Assembly: GCF_016412875.1 (NCBI RefSeq)
Contig: NZ_JAEKPD010000010.1
Location: forward strand, 124,001 to 188,000
Source: Palleronia pontilimi
GTDB lineage: Bacteria > Pseudomonadota > Alphaproteobacteria > Rhodobacterales > Rhodobacteraceae
Length of the DNA: 64,000 bases
Direction of reading: 5' to 3'
The translations under genes and the position numbers were made by a program. The stretch's first letter is position 1, and every line of letters begins with the position of its first letter. The notes beneath the pieces are model-generated. The model was given only the letters and a program-made list of their open reading frames with translations, was not told the DNA's origin and ran no database searches. Shown piece by piece: positions 16,826-26,105 of the stretch.

Positions 16826-16872
16826 GTGGGGGCCAGCCCCCACACCCCCGAGGTATTTCGGGAAAGATGAAG
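16826..16872 (+). repeat. Intergenic repeat, copy 1 (G-rich hairpin plus conserved 22-mer)
   Basis: A palindromic GTGGGGGC...GCCCCCAC (16826-16843) is followed by C-rich sequence and a 22-nt element beginning AGGTATTTCGGG and ending AAGATGAAG (16851-16872). The same 22 nt recur exactly at 55190-55211, also after a GGGGGC/GCCCCC hairpin. It lies between the divergent RraA-like gene and cysS. Confidence 0.8.
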
Positions 16873-16931
16873 CAGGCGAGGGGCCGAGCGGGGGGCTTGC
16901 GCGGACGCGCGGGACTTGCCAAGAGGCGGCC

Positions 16932-18404
16932 ATGACACAGATCCGCCTGACCAATAGCGCGACGCGCCGCAAGGAAGATTTCACACCGCTCGATCCCGGC
17001 AACGTGCGGATGTATGTCTGCGGGCCGACGGTCTATGACCGCGCGCACCTGGGCAACGCGCGGCCCGCCATCGTGTTCGACGTGCTTTATCGGCTGTTGC
17101 GGCATGTCTACGGGGCGGACCACGTGACCTACGTGCGCAACATCACCGACGTGGACGACAAGATCAACGCGCGGGCGGCCGAGACGGGGCGCTCCATCGG
17201 CGACATCACCGCCGAGACGACGCAGTGGTACCTGGAGGACATGGCGGCCATCGGCAACCTGGAACCGACCCATATGCCGCGCGCGACCGAATATATTGCG
17301 CAGATGGTGGCGATGATCGAGGACCTGATCGCCAAGGGCCATGCCTATGCCGCCGAGGGCCACGTGCTGTTCCGCGTGCGGTCCTACGAGAAGTACGGCG
17401 CCCTGTCGGGTCGGTCGGTGGACGACATGCGAGCGGGCGCGCGGGTTGAGGTCGCGCCCTACAAGGAAGACCCGATGGATTTCGTGCTGTGGAAGCCGTC
17501 TTCCGATGGGCAGCCGGGCTGGGACTCGCCCTGGGGCAACGGGCGGCCGGGCTGGCATATCGAGTGCTCGGCCATGGCCGCAGAACTGCTGGGCGACAGC
17601 TTCGACATCCACGGCGGCGGCAACGACCTGATGTTTCCGCACCACGAGAACGAGATCGCGCAATCGGCCTGCGCCCATGGTGGCGCGCAGATGGCGCAGG
17701 TCTGGCTGCACAACGAGATGCTGCAGGTCGAGGGCAAGAAGATGTCCAAGTCGTTGGGCAATTTCTTCACGGTGCGGGATTTGCTGGACAAAGGTGTTCC
17801 GGGCGAGGTGATCCGCTTCGTGATGCTGTCCACGCATTACCGCAAGCCGATGGACTGGACGGAGGAGCGCGTGCGCGAGGCGGAAAGGACCCTTCGGCGA
17901 TGGCGTGAGCTTTCGAGCGGCGGCTCAACCGGCGTTGAGGATGAGCGTTTACTCGCTTGCTTGAAGGACGACCTTAACTCAGTGGGTGCGATTACGTTGC
18001 TTCACGAAATTTCTAAAGGCGTGGACGAAGCGAAGATTGACCCTGGAGTACTCAGGGCGAGCGCGGCGCTTCTCGGTCTCTTGAAGGATGACATGGGCGA
18101 GTGGCTCATCGGTCGTGAATTTGAGAATGAGGCGACCCGCCTTATCGATGAACTTTTAAAGCTCCGCCTTGCGCTGCGTGAGAAGAAGGATTTTGAGCGT
18201 GCGGACGCAATTCGAGATGATCTTGATCAAATTGGGCTTCAAGTAATCGACGGTCTAAAACAAGGCGATGAACCTGCGCGGGCTTTTGTCGGGAAACCGG
18301 GTGAGCTTGCACGACTTTCGGGCAAAGGAGATGTCTCCGGTCAGAGCCGTTGGCTTACTAAGGAAGCTCGTAGATTAGGTCGGAAATGGGGCGTCGATGG
18401 TTGA
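16932..18404 (+). CDS. cysS: Cysteinyl-tRNA synthetase (mosaic 3' third)
   Basis: Class I aminoacyl-tRNA synthetase charging tRNA-Cys; 490 residues against 461 in E. coli. It shows [15 protein letters not shown] (zinc Cys and HIGH-like site), [19 protein letters not shown], and KMSKSLGN at about 270. The first two thirds are GC-rich like the neighbourhood. From about 17905 to 18385 GC falls to about 52% (220 of 420 bases in 17941-18360, counted by hand) and rare codons such as TTA and AGA appear, so the anticodon-binding C-terminal domain seems to come from another source. The extra basic tail ([16 protein letters not shown]) explains the length. The frame is intact. It overlaps cimA by 8 bp. 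Confidence 0.94.
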   Translation: MTQIRLTNSATRRKEDFTPLDPGNVRMYVCGPTVYDRAHLGNARPAIVFDVLYRLLRHVYGADHVTYVRNITDVDDKINARAAETGRSIGDITAETTQWYLEDMAAIGNLEPTHMPRATEYIAQMVAMIEDLIAKGHAYAAEGHVLFRVRSYEKYGALSGRSVDDMRAGARVEVAPYKEDPMDFVLWKPSSDGQPGWDSPWGNGRPGWHIECSAMAAELLGDSFDIHGGGNDLMFPHHENEIAQSACAHGGAQMAQVWLHNEMLQVEGKKMSKSLGNFFTVRDLLDKGVPGEVIRFVMLSTHYRKPMDWTEERVREAERTLRRWRELSSGGSTGVEDERLLACLKDDLNSVGAITLLHEISKGVDEAKIDPGVLRASAALLGLLKDDMGEWLIGREFENEATRLIDELLKLRLALREKKDFERADAIRDDLDQIGLQVIDGLKQGDEPARAFVGKPGELARLSGKGDVSGQSRWLTKEARRLGRKWGVDG

Positions 18405-20013
18405 CCGCCTCTACCTCTATGACACCACCCTGCGCGACGGGCAGCAGACGCAGGGGGTGCAGTTCTCGACCGCCGACAAGATGCGCATCGCGGCCATGCT
18501 CGATGAGCTGGGCGTCGACCATATCGAGGGAGGCTGGCCCGGGGCCAATCCCACCGACAACGCCTTCTTCGAGGCGGCGCCGAAGACGCGCGCCACCATG
18601 ACCGCGTTCGGGATGACCAAGCGGGCCGGGCGCTCGGCCCAGAACGACGACGTGCTGGCAGCCGTCCTGAATGCCCGTACGCCGTCGGTCTGCATCGTCG
18701 GCAAGACCCATGACTTTCACGTCCGCAAGGCACTGGGCATCACGCGCGACGAGAACGTCGAGAACATCCGCGCGTCGGTGGCGCATCTGGCGGCTCAAGG
18801 TCGCGAGGCGCTGTTCGACGCCGAGCATTTCTTCGACGGCTACGCCTCGGACCCGGACTACGCGCTGGACTGCCTGCGCGCGGCCATCGACGCGGGCGCG
18901 CGCTGGGTCGTCATGTGCGACACCAATGGCGGCACGCTGCCCGGGCAGATCGGCGCGGTGACGCGTGCGGTGATCGACGCGGGCATCCCGGGGGATCGGC
19001 TGGGCATCCACACCCACAACGACATGGGCATGGCAGAGGCGGGTGCGCTGGCCGCCATCGACGCGGGCGCGCGGCAGGTGCAGGGCACGCTGAACGGGCT
19101 GGGCGAGCGGTGCGGCAATGCAAACCTCATCACCCTGATCCCGACGCTGCTGCTGAAAGAACCCTACGCCAGCCAGTTCCGAACCGGCGTGACGCAGGAT
19201 GGGTTGAAAAGCCTGACCCGCATCAGCCGCACGCTGGACGATATCCTGAACCGGGTGCCGCGCCCCAGCGCGCCTTACGTCGGCGCGTCGGCTTTTGCCC
19301 ACAAGGCGGGGCTTCACGCCAGCGCCATCGCCAAGGATCCCACGACCTACGAGCACGTGGACCCGGGCGCGGTGGGCAATGCGCGCATCGTGCCCATGTC
19401 GAACCAGGCGGGCCAGTCCAATCTGCGGGCGCGGTTGAAGGCCATGGGGCTGACGGTCAAGAAGGGCGATCCGGCGCTGGCGCGGATCCTGGAACAGATC
19501 AAGGCGCGCGAGGCCGAGGGCTACAGCTACGACACCGCGCAGGCGAGCTTCGAGATGCTGGCGCGGCGCGAGCTCAGGCTGGTGCCGGAGTTCTTCGAGG
19601 TGAAGCGCTACCGGGTCACGGTCGAGCGGCGCAAGAACAAGTACGACCGGATGATTTCACTGTCGGAAGCGGTGGTGGTCGTGAAGATCGGCGACGAGAA
19701 GAAGCTTTCGGTCAGCGAATCGATGGATGAGACCGGCAGCGACCGGGGGCCGGTGAACGCGCTGTCGAAGGCGCTCGCCAAGGATCTCGGGCCCTACCAG
19801 GACGCCATCGACGACATGCGGCTGGTGGATTTCAAGGTGCGGATCACCCAAGGCGGGACCGAGGCCGTGACCCGCGTCATCATCGACAGCGAGGACAGCG
19901 AGGGGCGGCGGTGGTCCACGGTGGGCGTGTCGCCCAACATCGTGGATGCGAGTTTCGAGGCGCTTCTGGACGCGGTGAACTGGAAGTTGACGCGGGATGC
20001 CGATGCGATTTGA
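18397..20013 (+). CDS. cimA: (R)-citramalate synthase
   Basis: Condenses acetyl-CoA and pyruvate to citramalate, the threonine-independent entry to isoleucine synthesis. The 538-residue protein has the LeuA/CimA layout: N-terminal TIM barrel with [15 protein letters not shown], metal site [11 protein letters not shown] and GERCGNANL, then a C-terminal allosteric LeuA dimer domain (from about 400). [12 protein letters not shown] and [13 protein letters not shown] are CimA-type rather than 2-isopropylmalate synthase-type. The ATG lies inside the last codons of cysS. A pair of hairpins follows the stop. Confidence 0.93.
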   Translation: MVDRLYLYDTTLRDGQQTQGVQFSTADKMRIAAMLDELGVDHIEGGWPGANPTDNAFFEAAPKTRATMTAFGMTKRAGRSAQNDDVLAAVLNARTPSVCIVGKTHDFHVRKALGITRDENVENIRASVAHLAAQGREALFDAEHFFDGYASDPDYALDCLRAAIDAGARWVVMCDTNGGTLPGQIGAVTRAVIDAGIPGDRLGIHTHNDMGMAEAGALAAIDAGARQVQGTLNGLGERCGNANLITLIPTLLLKEPYASQFRTGVTQDGLKSLTRISRTLDDILNRVPRPSAPYVGASAFAHKAGLHASAIAKDPTTYEHVDPGAVGNARIVPMSNQAGQSNLRARLKAMGLTVKKGDPALARILEQIKAREAEGYSYDTAQASFEMLARRELRLVPEFFEVKRYRVTVERRKNKYDRMISLSEAVVVVKIGDEKKLSVSESMDETGSDRGPVNALSKALAKDLGPYQDAIDDMRLVDFKVRITQGGTEAVTRVIIDSEDSEGRRWSTVGVSPNIVDASFEALLDAVNWKLTRDADAI

Positions 20014-20020
20014 ACGGCCC

Positions 20021-20063
20021 CGATTTCCTCAAGGAAATCGTGACGGATTTCTCGAGAAATCCG
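20021..20063. repeat. Two adjacent perfect hairpins in the cimA 3' region
   Basis: CGATTTCC-TCAA-GGAAATCG (20021-20040) and CGGATTTC-TCGA-GAAATCCG (20044-20063) are two perfect 8-bp stems with tetraloops, separated by only three bases. They share the ATTTC core. No T run follows, so they look like an mRNA-stabilising or REP-like element rather than a terminator. Confidence 0.75.
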
Positions 20064-20079
20064 CGCCCGGTGCCGCGCG

Positions 20080-20823
20080 ATGAGCGTCAATGCCTGCGCC
20101 GCGCTGGTCGAGACCGGCGATCCGGACCGCTTCCTGGCCGCCATGGCCGCACCGCCCGACGCCCGGCGGGTGCTGTTCCCGCTCTACGCGCTGAACCTCG
20201 AGATCGCGCGCGCGCCCTATGTCACGTCCGAGCCCATGCTGGCCGAAATCCGCCTGCAATGGTATCGCGACGCGCTGGACGAGTTGCGCACCGGCCAGTC
20301 CCCGCGCCGCCACGAAGTCGTGACGTCGCTGGCCGCGATCCTCGACCCAGTCGCCTGCGACACGCTCAGCCGCATCGCCGACGCGCGCCGCTGGGATATC
20401 GCCCGCGCGCCGTTTCTGAGCGAGGCGCAGTTCCGCGCGCATCTGAACCAGTCCACCGGCAACCTAGTCTGGACGGCCGCCCGGCTGCTTGGCGCCGGGG
20501 ACGAAGAAGGGCCGGTGCGCAAGGTGGCCTTCGCCGAAGGGCTGGCGCGCTGGTTCCAGGCGGTGCCGGACCTGGCGGCGCGCGGCATGCGGCCGCTGGT
20601 CGATGACGGCCCGAACGCGATCCGCCGTCTGGCGGAAGCGGCCCTGGGTGACATCGCGGGGGTGCGCCTGTCGAAACCCGCGCGCGTGGCGACGCTCTCT
20701 GCGTGGGAAGCCGAGCCCTTGCTGCGCCAGGCGGCCGCTGACCCCGCAAGGGTGGCTGCAGGCAGGTTGGCGCTGTCGCCGTTTCGTCGCCGCGCGCGTT
20801 TGCTCCGAAAAGCGGCCATCTGA
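20080..20823 (+). CDS. Squalene/phytoene synthase-like protein (NDUFAF6-type)
   Basis: Protein of 247 residues with the trans-isoprenyl diphosphate synthase fold: FPLYALNLEIARAPYV, EIRLQWYRDALDELRTG and HLNQSTGNLVW. The Asp-rich DxxxD prenyl-diphosphate motifs of real squalene/phytoene synthases are not in place, which is the pattern of the NDUFAF6 group, whose mitochondrial member is a complex I assembly factor. It starts just after the hairpin pair beyond cimA, and the nuo operon lies 12 kb downstream. A catalytic isoprenoid role is thus unlikely but cannot be excluded; no carotenoid or hopanoid genes are nearby. Confidence 0.78.
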   Translation: MSVNACAALVETGDPDRFLAAMAAPPDARRVLFPLYALNLEIARAPYVTSEPMLAEIRLQWYRDALDELRTGQSPRRHEVVTSLAAILDPVACDTLSRIADARRWDIARAPFLSEAQFRAHLNQSTGNLVWTAARLLGAGDEEGPVRKVAFAEGLARWFQAVPDLAARGMRPLVDDGPNAIRRLAEAALGDIAGVRLSKPARVATLSAWEAEPLLRQAAADPARVAAGRLALSPFRRRARLLRKAAI

Positions 20824-20924
20824 GACCGCCTCGCTGCGCATGGGGCGGATTGATGATAGGGTTGCGTCGCCGGGACCGCCGGTCGCGCCCTGAGTCCCGT
20901 TCCTTCCATGACAAGGAATCTTCC

Positions 20925-21539
20925 ATGCCCGATCTTATCTGGATAGAATACAGTCTGCGTATCGAACGAAAGACCGAAATCACCGGCGACGAGCCGCGGT
21001 TCGAGTTCTTCTTTCTGAACGTGATCGACGGGGAACCGCACGCGACCGTCGTCGATACCGGCATCATCGAGGTCAACATGTCCGAGATGAACTCGCCGGT
21101 GCCGACGGCGGGCGCCAGCGACATGCACCTGCATCCGCCGATCCCGCCCAGCGAAGCGGATCCTTATCTCGGGATGGCGGTGCGGGCCTACGAGTACGAC
21201 GACACCACCGCGGCCCAGCGCCGCGAGTCGCAGGACGCGACACTGGCGCGGATCGAGGAACAGACCCGCGAAAGGCTGCGCGGTGGCGAAAGGCCGCCCG
21301 GACCGGACACGTTCTGGCAGATCGTGTCGCGGGGCGTCGGCGTGTCGCGCCGGGGCGACGAGGATGAGCACATGGGGCATTCGGCCCGCGTCTACCCGCG
21401 GCTGGGTCGCGAGCTCGTGCGCGACGGAATTCGCCGCACAATCGCGCCCGCTGGTGGGGCCGAGGACGACATGCTGCGCTTCGGCGCCCATGGCGGGAGA
21501 TGGCGGATGCCGTTCTTCATGACCCACCAGTCGCTCTAG
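20925..21539 (+). CDS. Unknown protein, 204 aa
   Basis: I do not recognise this family. The product is soluble, with no signal peptide or membrane segment. The N-terminal half has strand-like segments (LIWIEYSLRIERKTEI, RFEFFFLNVIDGEPH); the middle has MHLHPPIPPSEADPY and an Arg/Glu-rich helix (RRESQDATLARIEEQTRERLRGG); the C terminus is Gly/Arg-rich and ends RWRMPFFMTHQSL. ATG 20925 is preferred, with AAGGA about 8 bp upstream; a longer frame begins at 20850. Composition matches its neighbours. It lies 100 bp after the NDUFAF6-like gene on the same strand. Confidence 0.7.
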   Translation: MPDLIWIEYSLRIERKTEITGDEPRFEFFFLNVIDGEPHATVVDTGIIEVNMSEMNSPVPTAGASDMHLHPPIPPSEADPYLGMAVRAYEYDDTTAAQRRESQDATLARIEEQTRERLRGGERPPGPDTFWQIVSRGVGVSRRGDEDEHMGHSARVYPRLGRELVRDGIRRTIAPAGGAEDDMLRFGAHGGRWRMPFFMTHQSL

Positions 21540-21546
21540 ACCGGGG

Positions 21547-22773
21547 TCAGGCGATCCGGGCGCTGCCGCGCCGGATCCAAAGCCACAGCAGCGACCCGAA
21601 GGCCAGCACCAGGAACGGCAGCATGGCCAGGTTGACCGCGCTCCAGCCCTGTTCCGCCGTGCCGCCCGCGCAGTTCATCAGCCCGCCCGAGGAGAGCGAC
21701 GCCAGCGTCACGCAGCCGAAGACCAGCGCGTCGTTCATGCCCTGGACGCGTCCGCGCTCTTCAGGACGGTGGCTGTCGGCCAGCATGGCCGTGGCACCGA
21801 TGAAGCCGAAATTCCAGCCCAGCCCCAGCAGCACCAGCGCGCCGAAGAAGTTCGTCAACTCGACACCCGCCAGCGCCACGGCCCCCGCCGCCGCCAGCAG
21901 GGCCAGACCGATGCCCACGATCCGCTCGACCCCGAAACGCGCGATCAGGTGGCCGGTGAAGAAGCTCGGCGCATACATGGCCAGCACGTGGGCCGACACG
22001 ATATCGGCCGCGTTCGCCTTGTCGAAGCCGCAGCCCACAACCGCCAGCGGGGTCGAGGTCATCACCAGGTTCATCAGCGCGTAGCTGACCATGGCGCAGA
22101 TGATGGCGACCGCAATGCGGGGCGTGCGGAGCAGCTCCAGCTTGGTGCGGCCCTTTGGGGAATTCTCGTCCGGCGGTGTCGGCTTGGGGATGTCGAGGAA
22201 CACGAACAGCCCGGCGCCCAGCACGTTCACCACGATCACCGCCAGGTAGGTGCCAAGGAACGGCACGACCATCGCATCCGCCGTCAGCTTCACCAGTTGT
22301 GGCCCGATCAGCGCCGACAGCAGGCCGCCCGCCATGACGTAGCTGATCGCCTTGGGACGGAAGGCGTCGGACGCGGTGTCGGCGGCGGCGAAGCGGTAGA
22401 AGCCGTGCGCGCTCATGTAGCCGCCGGTCAGCAGCGATCCCAGAAGGAAGATCGGGAAGGATTGCTCGATCAGACCCCACGCGCCCACACCCGCCCCCAT
22501 GGCGCCGAAGGCCGCGCCGGTCAGGAAGCCCGCGCGCCGTCCGAAGCGCTGCATCAGCGCCGACAGGGGCTGCGCGGCCAGCATCGATCCCAGCACGATC
22601 AGCGATATGGGCAGCGTGGCAAAACACGGATTGCTGGCCAGCGATTGGCCCGCCAGCCCGCCCAGCACGAAGATCATGGGCATCTGCGCGCCCAGGAACG
22701 CCTGCGCCCCCACGAGGATCGTGACATTGCGCCGTGCGGTCCGGTCGGTATCGGGGAAAATGACGTCGGTCAT
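21547..22773 (-). CDS. MFS transporter
   Basis: Integral membrane protein of 408 residues with about 12 hydrophobic helices in two halves, typical of the major facilitator superfamily. The first half has RFGRRAGFLTGAAFGAMGAG, the usual loop 2-3 motif (GxxxD-RxGRR type); a polar loop (PKPTPPDENSPKGRTK) separates the halves. Its start overlaps the cobB stop (ATGA), so it is translated with the cobalamin genes. Substrate is unknown; a link to corrinoid or cobalt handling is only suggested by position. Confidence 0.87.
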   Translation of the reverse strand: MTDVIFPDTDRTARRNVTILVGAQAFLGAQMPMIFVLGGLAGQSLASNPCFATLPISLIVLGSMLAAQPLSALMQRFGRRAGFLTGAAFGAMGAGVGAWGLIEQSFPIFLLGSLLTGGYMSAHGFYRFAAADTASDAFRPKAISYVMAGGLLSALIGPQLVKLTADAMVVPFLGTYLAVIVVNVLGAGLFVFLDIPKPTPPDENSPKGRTKLELLRTPRIAVAIICAMVSYALMNLVMTSTPLAVVGCGFDKANAADIVSAHVLAMYAPSFFTGHLIARFGVERIVGIGLALLAAAGAVALAGVELTNFFGALVLLGLGWNFGFIGATAMLADSHRPEERGRVQGMNDALVFGCVTLASLSSGGLMNCAGGTAEQGWSAVNLAMLPFLVLAFGSLLWLWIRRGSARIA

Positions 22774-24128
22774 GGCCGCTGGCTTACCGGACGCAACGCG
22801 TGGGGGGAAGCGCGCCCCGCGTGATCGGCAGCATCACCGGACGCGATCGCGGAGTCGATGAGATGCGCGAACGAGCCCGAGACACGACCGCTGACCAGGC
22901 CCATATCGGGCAGTTCGGCCCCTTCGGCATCGCGGGCGTGGAACAGCGGCGTACCCTCGGCACGCCGGGTGGTGGCATAGTGGAATTCATGCGCCATGAA
23001 GCGGCGTTCGGCTCGGGGTCCGGCCAGCGCCGTCAGGGTGCGATAGCCCAGCGTCAGCTTGCGCTCGGCAAAGCTGGTTTCCAGATGCAGAAGCCCGGCC
23101 ATCCGGTGGTGCGTGCCGTCGGCGTCGGTCAACGTCTCGCCCAACACCATGTAGCCGCCGCATTCGCCGTAGATTTCGGTGGTCCGGGACGCCGCGCGCA
23201 GCGAGCCGAGGAACCGATCCGCCGAGGCGATGCGATGCGCGTGCAATTCGGGATAACCGCCGGGCAGGAAGATCATGTCGGCCTCGGGCACGGGGTCGTC
23301 CGCCAGGGGCGAAAAGTAGCATAGTCGCGCGCCCGATCGCTGCCAGTCTGCGACTTGGTGGGGATAGACGAAGCTGAAGGCGGCATCGCGGGCGATGGCG
23401 ATGCGGGTGCCGACCATGTCGCGTGGCAAGTTTGGCAGTTCGGCGTTGCCGGTCCCGAGTGCCCCGGCCAGGGCGTGCAGGGCTGCCAAGTCGACATGGC
23501 GCTCGACCTGGTCGGCCGCGTGATCGAGAAACGCGTCCAGCTCCGCGTGTTCGCCCGCCTGCACCAGCCCGAGGTGGCGCGACGGCAAGGACAGTCCCGT
23601 GTCGCGGGGCAGCGCACCCAGCACGGGCAGACCCTTGGCCGAAAGCGCGGCGCGCAGCATCCTCTCGTGCCGGTCGCTTCCCACCCGGTTCAGGATGACG
23701 CCCGCGATCCGCACCGACGGATCGTGCTGCGCGAAACCGGCCACCAGCGGCGCGACCGACTGCGCCATCCGTCCCGCATCCACGACCAGCACCACCGGCA
23801 GGCCCAGGATGCGCGCCAGATCGGCCGTGGCACCGCGTCCCGTCGGCGGTGCGCCGTCGAAAAGGCCCATCGCGCCCTCCACCACCAGCAGGCCATCGGC
23901 AGCGGCCAGGCTGCGGATGCGGGTGTCGGACATGGCCCAGGCGTCCAGGTTGACGCTGGGCTGCCCGCAGGCGGCTTCGTGGAAGCGCGGGTCGATGTAG
24001 TCGGGGCCGGACTTGGCGCCGGAAACCTTCAATCCGCGCCGTTTCAGCGCCCGCAGGATGCCGAGGGTGACGGTGGTCTTGCCGCTTCCCGAGGCGGGGG
24101 CCGCGACGATCAGGCCGCGCGCCGTCAT
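22770..24128 (-). CDS. cobB: Cobyrinate a,c-diamide synthase
   Basis: Amidates the a and c side chains of (hydrogeno)cobyrinic acid using glutamine and ATP in vitamin B12 synthesis. 452 residues: N-terminal dethiobiotin-synthetase-like ATPase (VAAPASGSGKTTVTLGILRAL, SGAKSGPDYIDPRFH, VVEGAMGLFDG) and C-terminal class I glutamine amidotransferase with nucleophile Cys in YGECGGYMVLGE and a later His in AHEFHYAT. ATG 24128 overlaps the cobA stop (ATGA); a longer frame running into cobA is not needed. Co-oriented with cobA upstream and the MFS gene downstream. Confidence 0.94.
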   Translation of the reverse strand: MTARGLIVAAPASGSGKTTVTLGILRALKRRGLKVSGAKSGPDYIDPRFHEAACGQPSVNLDAWAMSDTRIRSLAAADGLLVVEGAMGLFDGAPPTGRGATADLARILGLPVVLVVDAGRMAQSVAPLVAGFAQHDPSVRIAGVILNRVGSDRHERMLRAALSAKGLPVLGALPRDTGLSLPSRHLGLVQAGEHAELDAFLDHAADQVERHVDLAALHALAGALGTGNAELPNLPRDMVGTRIAIARDAAFSFVYPHQVADWQRSGARLCYFSPLADDPVPEADMIFLPGGYPELHAHRIASADRFLGSLRAASRTTEIYGECGGYMVLGETLTDADGTHHRMAGLLHLETSFAERKLTLGYRTLTALAGPRAERRFMAHEFHYATTRRAEGTPLFHARDAEGAELPDMGLVSGRVSGSFAHLIDSAIASGDAADHAGRASPHALRPVSQRP

Positions 24129-24976
24129 GCGCTTTCGGCAGGGCGTCCGCGTCCAAGCGGGTCGGTGTCGCGCGCGCTTTCGCCGCGCGCCTGCGCCTGC
24201 CAGTCCAGCGCCTGGCGCATCAGCACCGATCGCCCAACGCAGATGATCGCCGGCGGCTCGAGCCCCGCGGCGTCGATGTCGGCGGGGCAAGCGGCCAGCG
24301 TCGTTTCCAGCACGCGCTGGTCGTCGGTCGTGGCTTGCGTGACGACGGCTACCGGCTCGGATGGGGCGCGGCCCGCGTCAAGCAAGGCCGCCGCGATCTG
24401 GTCGATATGCTTCATGCCCATGTAGATCACGATGACCTGGCTGCCGCGCGAGATCGCGGCCCAGTCCAGGGTTTGCGGCGTGTTTCCAGACTGGTCGTGG
24501 CCGGTCACGAAGGTCACCGACTGGTTCACGTCGCGGTGGGTGACGGGGATGCCCGCATAGGCCAGCCCGCCGATGCCCGCGCTGATGCCGGGGATGATCC
24601 GGATGGGCACGTCGTGCTGGACCAGCGTTTGCGCCTCTTCGCCACCACGCCCGAAGACGAAGGGATCGCCGCCCTTCAGACGCAGCACGCGGCGGCCCTT
24701 GCGCGCCAGCTCGACCAGCCGCAGCGATATGTCGCGCTGCATCGCACTGGGCTTGCCGCCGCGCTTTCCCGCGTAGATCCGCTCGGCGCCGGGGGCCCAG
24801 TCGAGGATCGTGGGCTCAACCAGCGCGTCATAGACCACCACGTCGGCCTGCCGCAGCGCGTTCAGGGCATGCAAGGTCAGCAGGCCCGGATCGCCCGGAC
24901 CCGCACCGCAGAGCCACACCCATCCGGGCTGGAATTCGGGCCACACGTGGCCGGGCAGGGGCATCGGGTCGGTCAT
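24125..24976 (-). CDS. cobA: Uroporphyrinogen-III C-methyltransferase
   Basis: SAM-dependent enzyme that makes precorrin-2 from uroporphyrinogen III, the branch point to cobalamin and sirohaem. 283 residues with the CobA/CysG pattern: VWLCGAGPGDPGLLTLHA, DALVEPTILDWAP, GKRGGKPSAMQRDIS, LKGGDPFVFGRGGEE and GIPVTHRDVNQSVTFVTGH. It lacks the CysG N-terminal oxidase/ferrochelatase part, so it is a single-function enzyme. Divergent from cbiD with 85 bp between; I see no cobalamin riboswitch in that gap. Confidence 0.95.
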   Translation of the reverse strand: MTDPMPLPGHVWPEFQPGWVWLCGAGPGDPGLLTLHALNALRQADVVVYDALVEPTILDWAPGAERIYAGKRGGKPSAMQRDISLRLVELARKGRRVLRLKGGDPFVFGRGGEEAQTLVQHDVPIRIIPGISAGIGGLAYAGIPVTHRDVNQSVTFVTGHDQSGNTPQTLDWAAISRGSQVIVIYMGMKHIDQIAAALLDAGRAPSEPVAVVTQATTDDQRVLETTLAACPADIDAAGLEPPAIICVGRSVLMRQALDWQAQARGESARDTDPLGRGRPAESA

Positions 24977-25061
24977 GATCTTCTAATACGCCTGTCACCG
25001 CGCAAGGGAAGGGGGTTTCAACGCTTCCGCCCCGTCCGTGGCTACGCCATAGTCGCCCGCG

Positions 25062-26105
25062 ATGACACGCAAACCAGACCGAAAGCTGCGCCGCGGATGG
25101 ACCACGGGGGCCTGTGCCACGGGCGCGGTGCAAGCGGCGCTGCACGCGCTCTGGGGCGGGGCGTTCCCGGTGACCGCCTCCATCGTGCTGCCGAAGGGCG
25201 AGGTGCCGCGCTGGCCGCTGGCCCATGCCGTGGCGGGCGACGGTTGGGCCGAGGCGGGCATCATCAAGGACGCGGGCGACGACCCGGACGTGACCCACGG
25301 CGCGCTGGTGATCGCGCGGGTCGCACCCGGTCCCGGCGGCGTGCGGTTTTTCGCGGGCGAGGGCGTGGGCACGGTCACCAAGGCGGGGCTGCCCATCGCG
25401 CCGGGCGAGGCCGCGATCAACCCCGTGCCGCGCCGGATGATGGAGGCCGAAGTGCAGGCGCTGGCGGCGGAATACGGCCAACGCCCCGATATCGACATCA
25501 CGATCCGGATCCCCGGCGGCGCCGAGATCGCGCGCCGCACTTGGAACCCGCGCCTTGGCATCGAAGGGGGGCTGTCGATTCTGGGCACGACGGGGGTTGT
25601 CCGCCCGTTTTCCTGCGCCGCCTGGATCGCGTCCATTCACCGCGGGATCGATGTTGCGCGCGCCAATGGGCTGGGGCACGTTGCGGGCACAACCGGAGCG
25701 CAAAGCGAACGCGCCACGCAAACGCTTTACGGTCTTTCCGACCATGCGATGCTGGATATGGGAGATTTCGTGGGAGGAATGGTCAAATACCTGGTGCGCC
25801 ACCCGGTCCCGCGCCTGACCGTGGGCGGCGGCATCGCCAAGCTCACGAAGCTGGGGCAGGGCGCGCGCGATCTGCATTCGGCCCGCAGCCAGGTGGATTT
25901 CGGGCGGCTGGCCGATGAGATGGCGCAACCGGCGCTGAGGGATGCGAACACGGTGCTCGAGGCGCTTCAGATCGCGGGACCGCCGCTGGCGGATCACGTG
26001 GCACGGACCGCACGGGATGCGTTGCAACAGATGGTCGGCGACGCCCCGATTGCCGTCGATGTGGTCGTCTGCGACCGCGCGGGCGCGATCCTGGCGCGCG
26101 CCTGA
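25062..26105 (+). CDS. cbiD: Cobalt-precorrin-5B C1-methyltransferase
   Basis: Methylates C1 of the corrin ring. 347 residues with the CbiD opening RRGWTTGACATGAVQAAL, then PKGEVPRWPLAH, GVGTVTKAGLPIAPGEAAINPVPRRM and GTTGVVRPFS, all family features. CbiD belongs to the cobalt-early pathway and here takes the place of CobF next to CobK and CobA/CobB, a hybrid set. The stop overlaps the cobK start (TGATG). Confidence 0.93.
   Translation: MTRKPDRKLRRGWTTGACATGAVQAALHALWGGAFPVTASIVLPKGEVPRWPLAHAVAGDGWAEAGIIKDAGDDPDVTHGALVIARVAPGPGGVRFFAGEGVGTVTKAGLPIAPGEAAINPVPRRMMEAEVQALAAEYGQRPDIDITIRIPGGAEIARRTWNPRLGIEGGLSILGTTGVVRPFSCAAWIASIHRGIDVARANGLGHVAGTTGAQSERATQTLYGLSDHAMLDMGDFVGGMVKYLVRHPVPRLTVGGGIAKLTKLGQGARDLHSARSQVDFGRLADEMAQPALRDANTVLEALQIAGPPLADHVARTARDALQQMVGDAPIAVDVVVCDRAGAILARA

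Noticed and set aside
24977-25061. Possible cobalamin riboswitch between cobA and cbiD
   Set aside because: Only 85 bp and no B12-box-like sequence visible. A covariance-model search would settle it.
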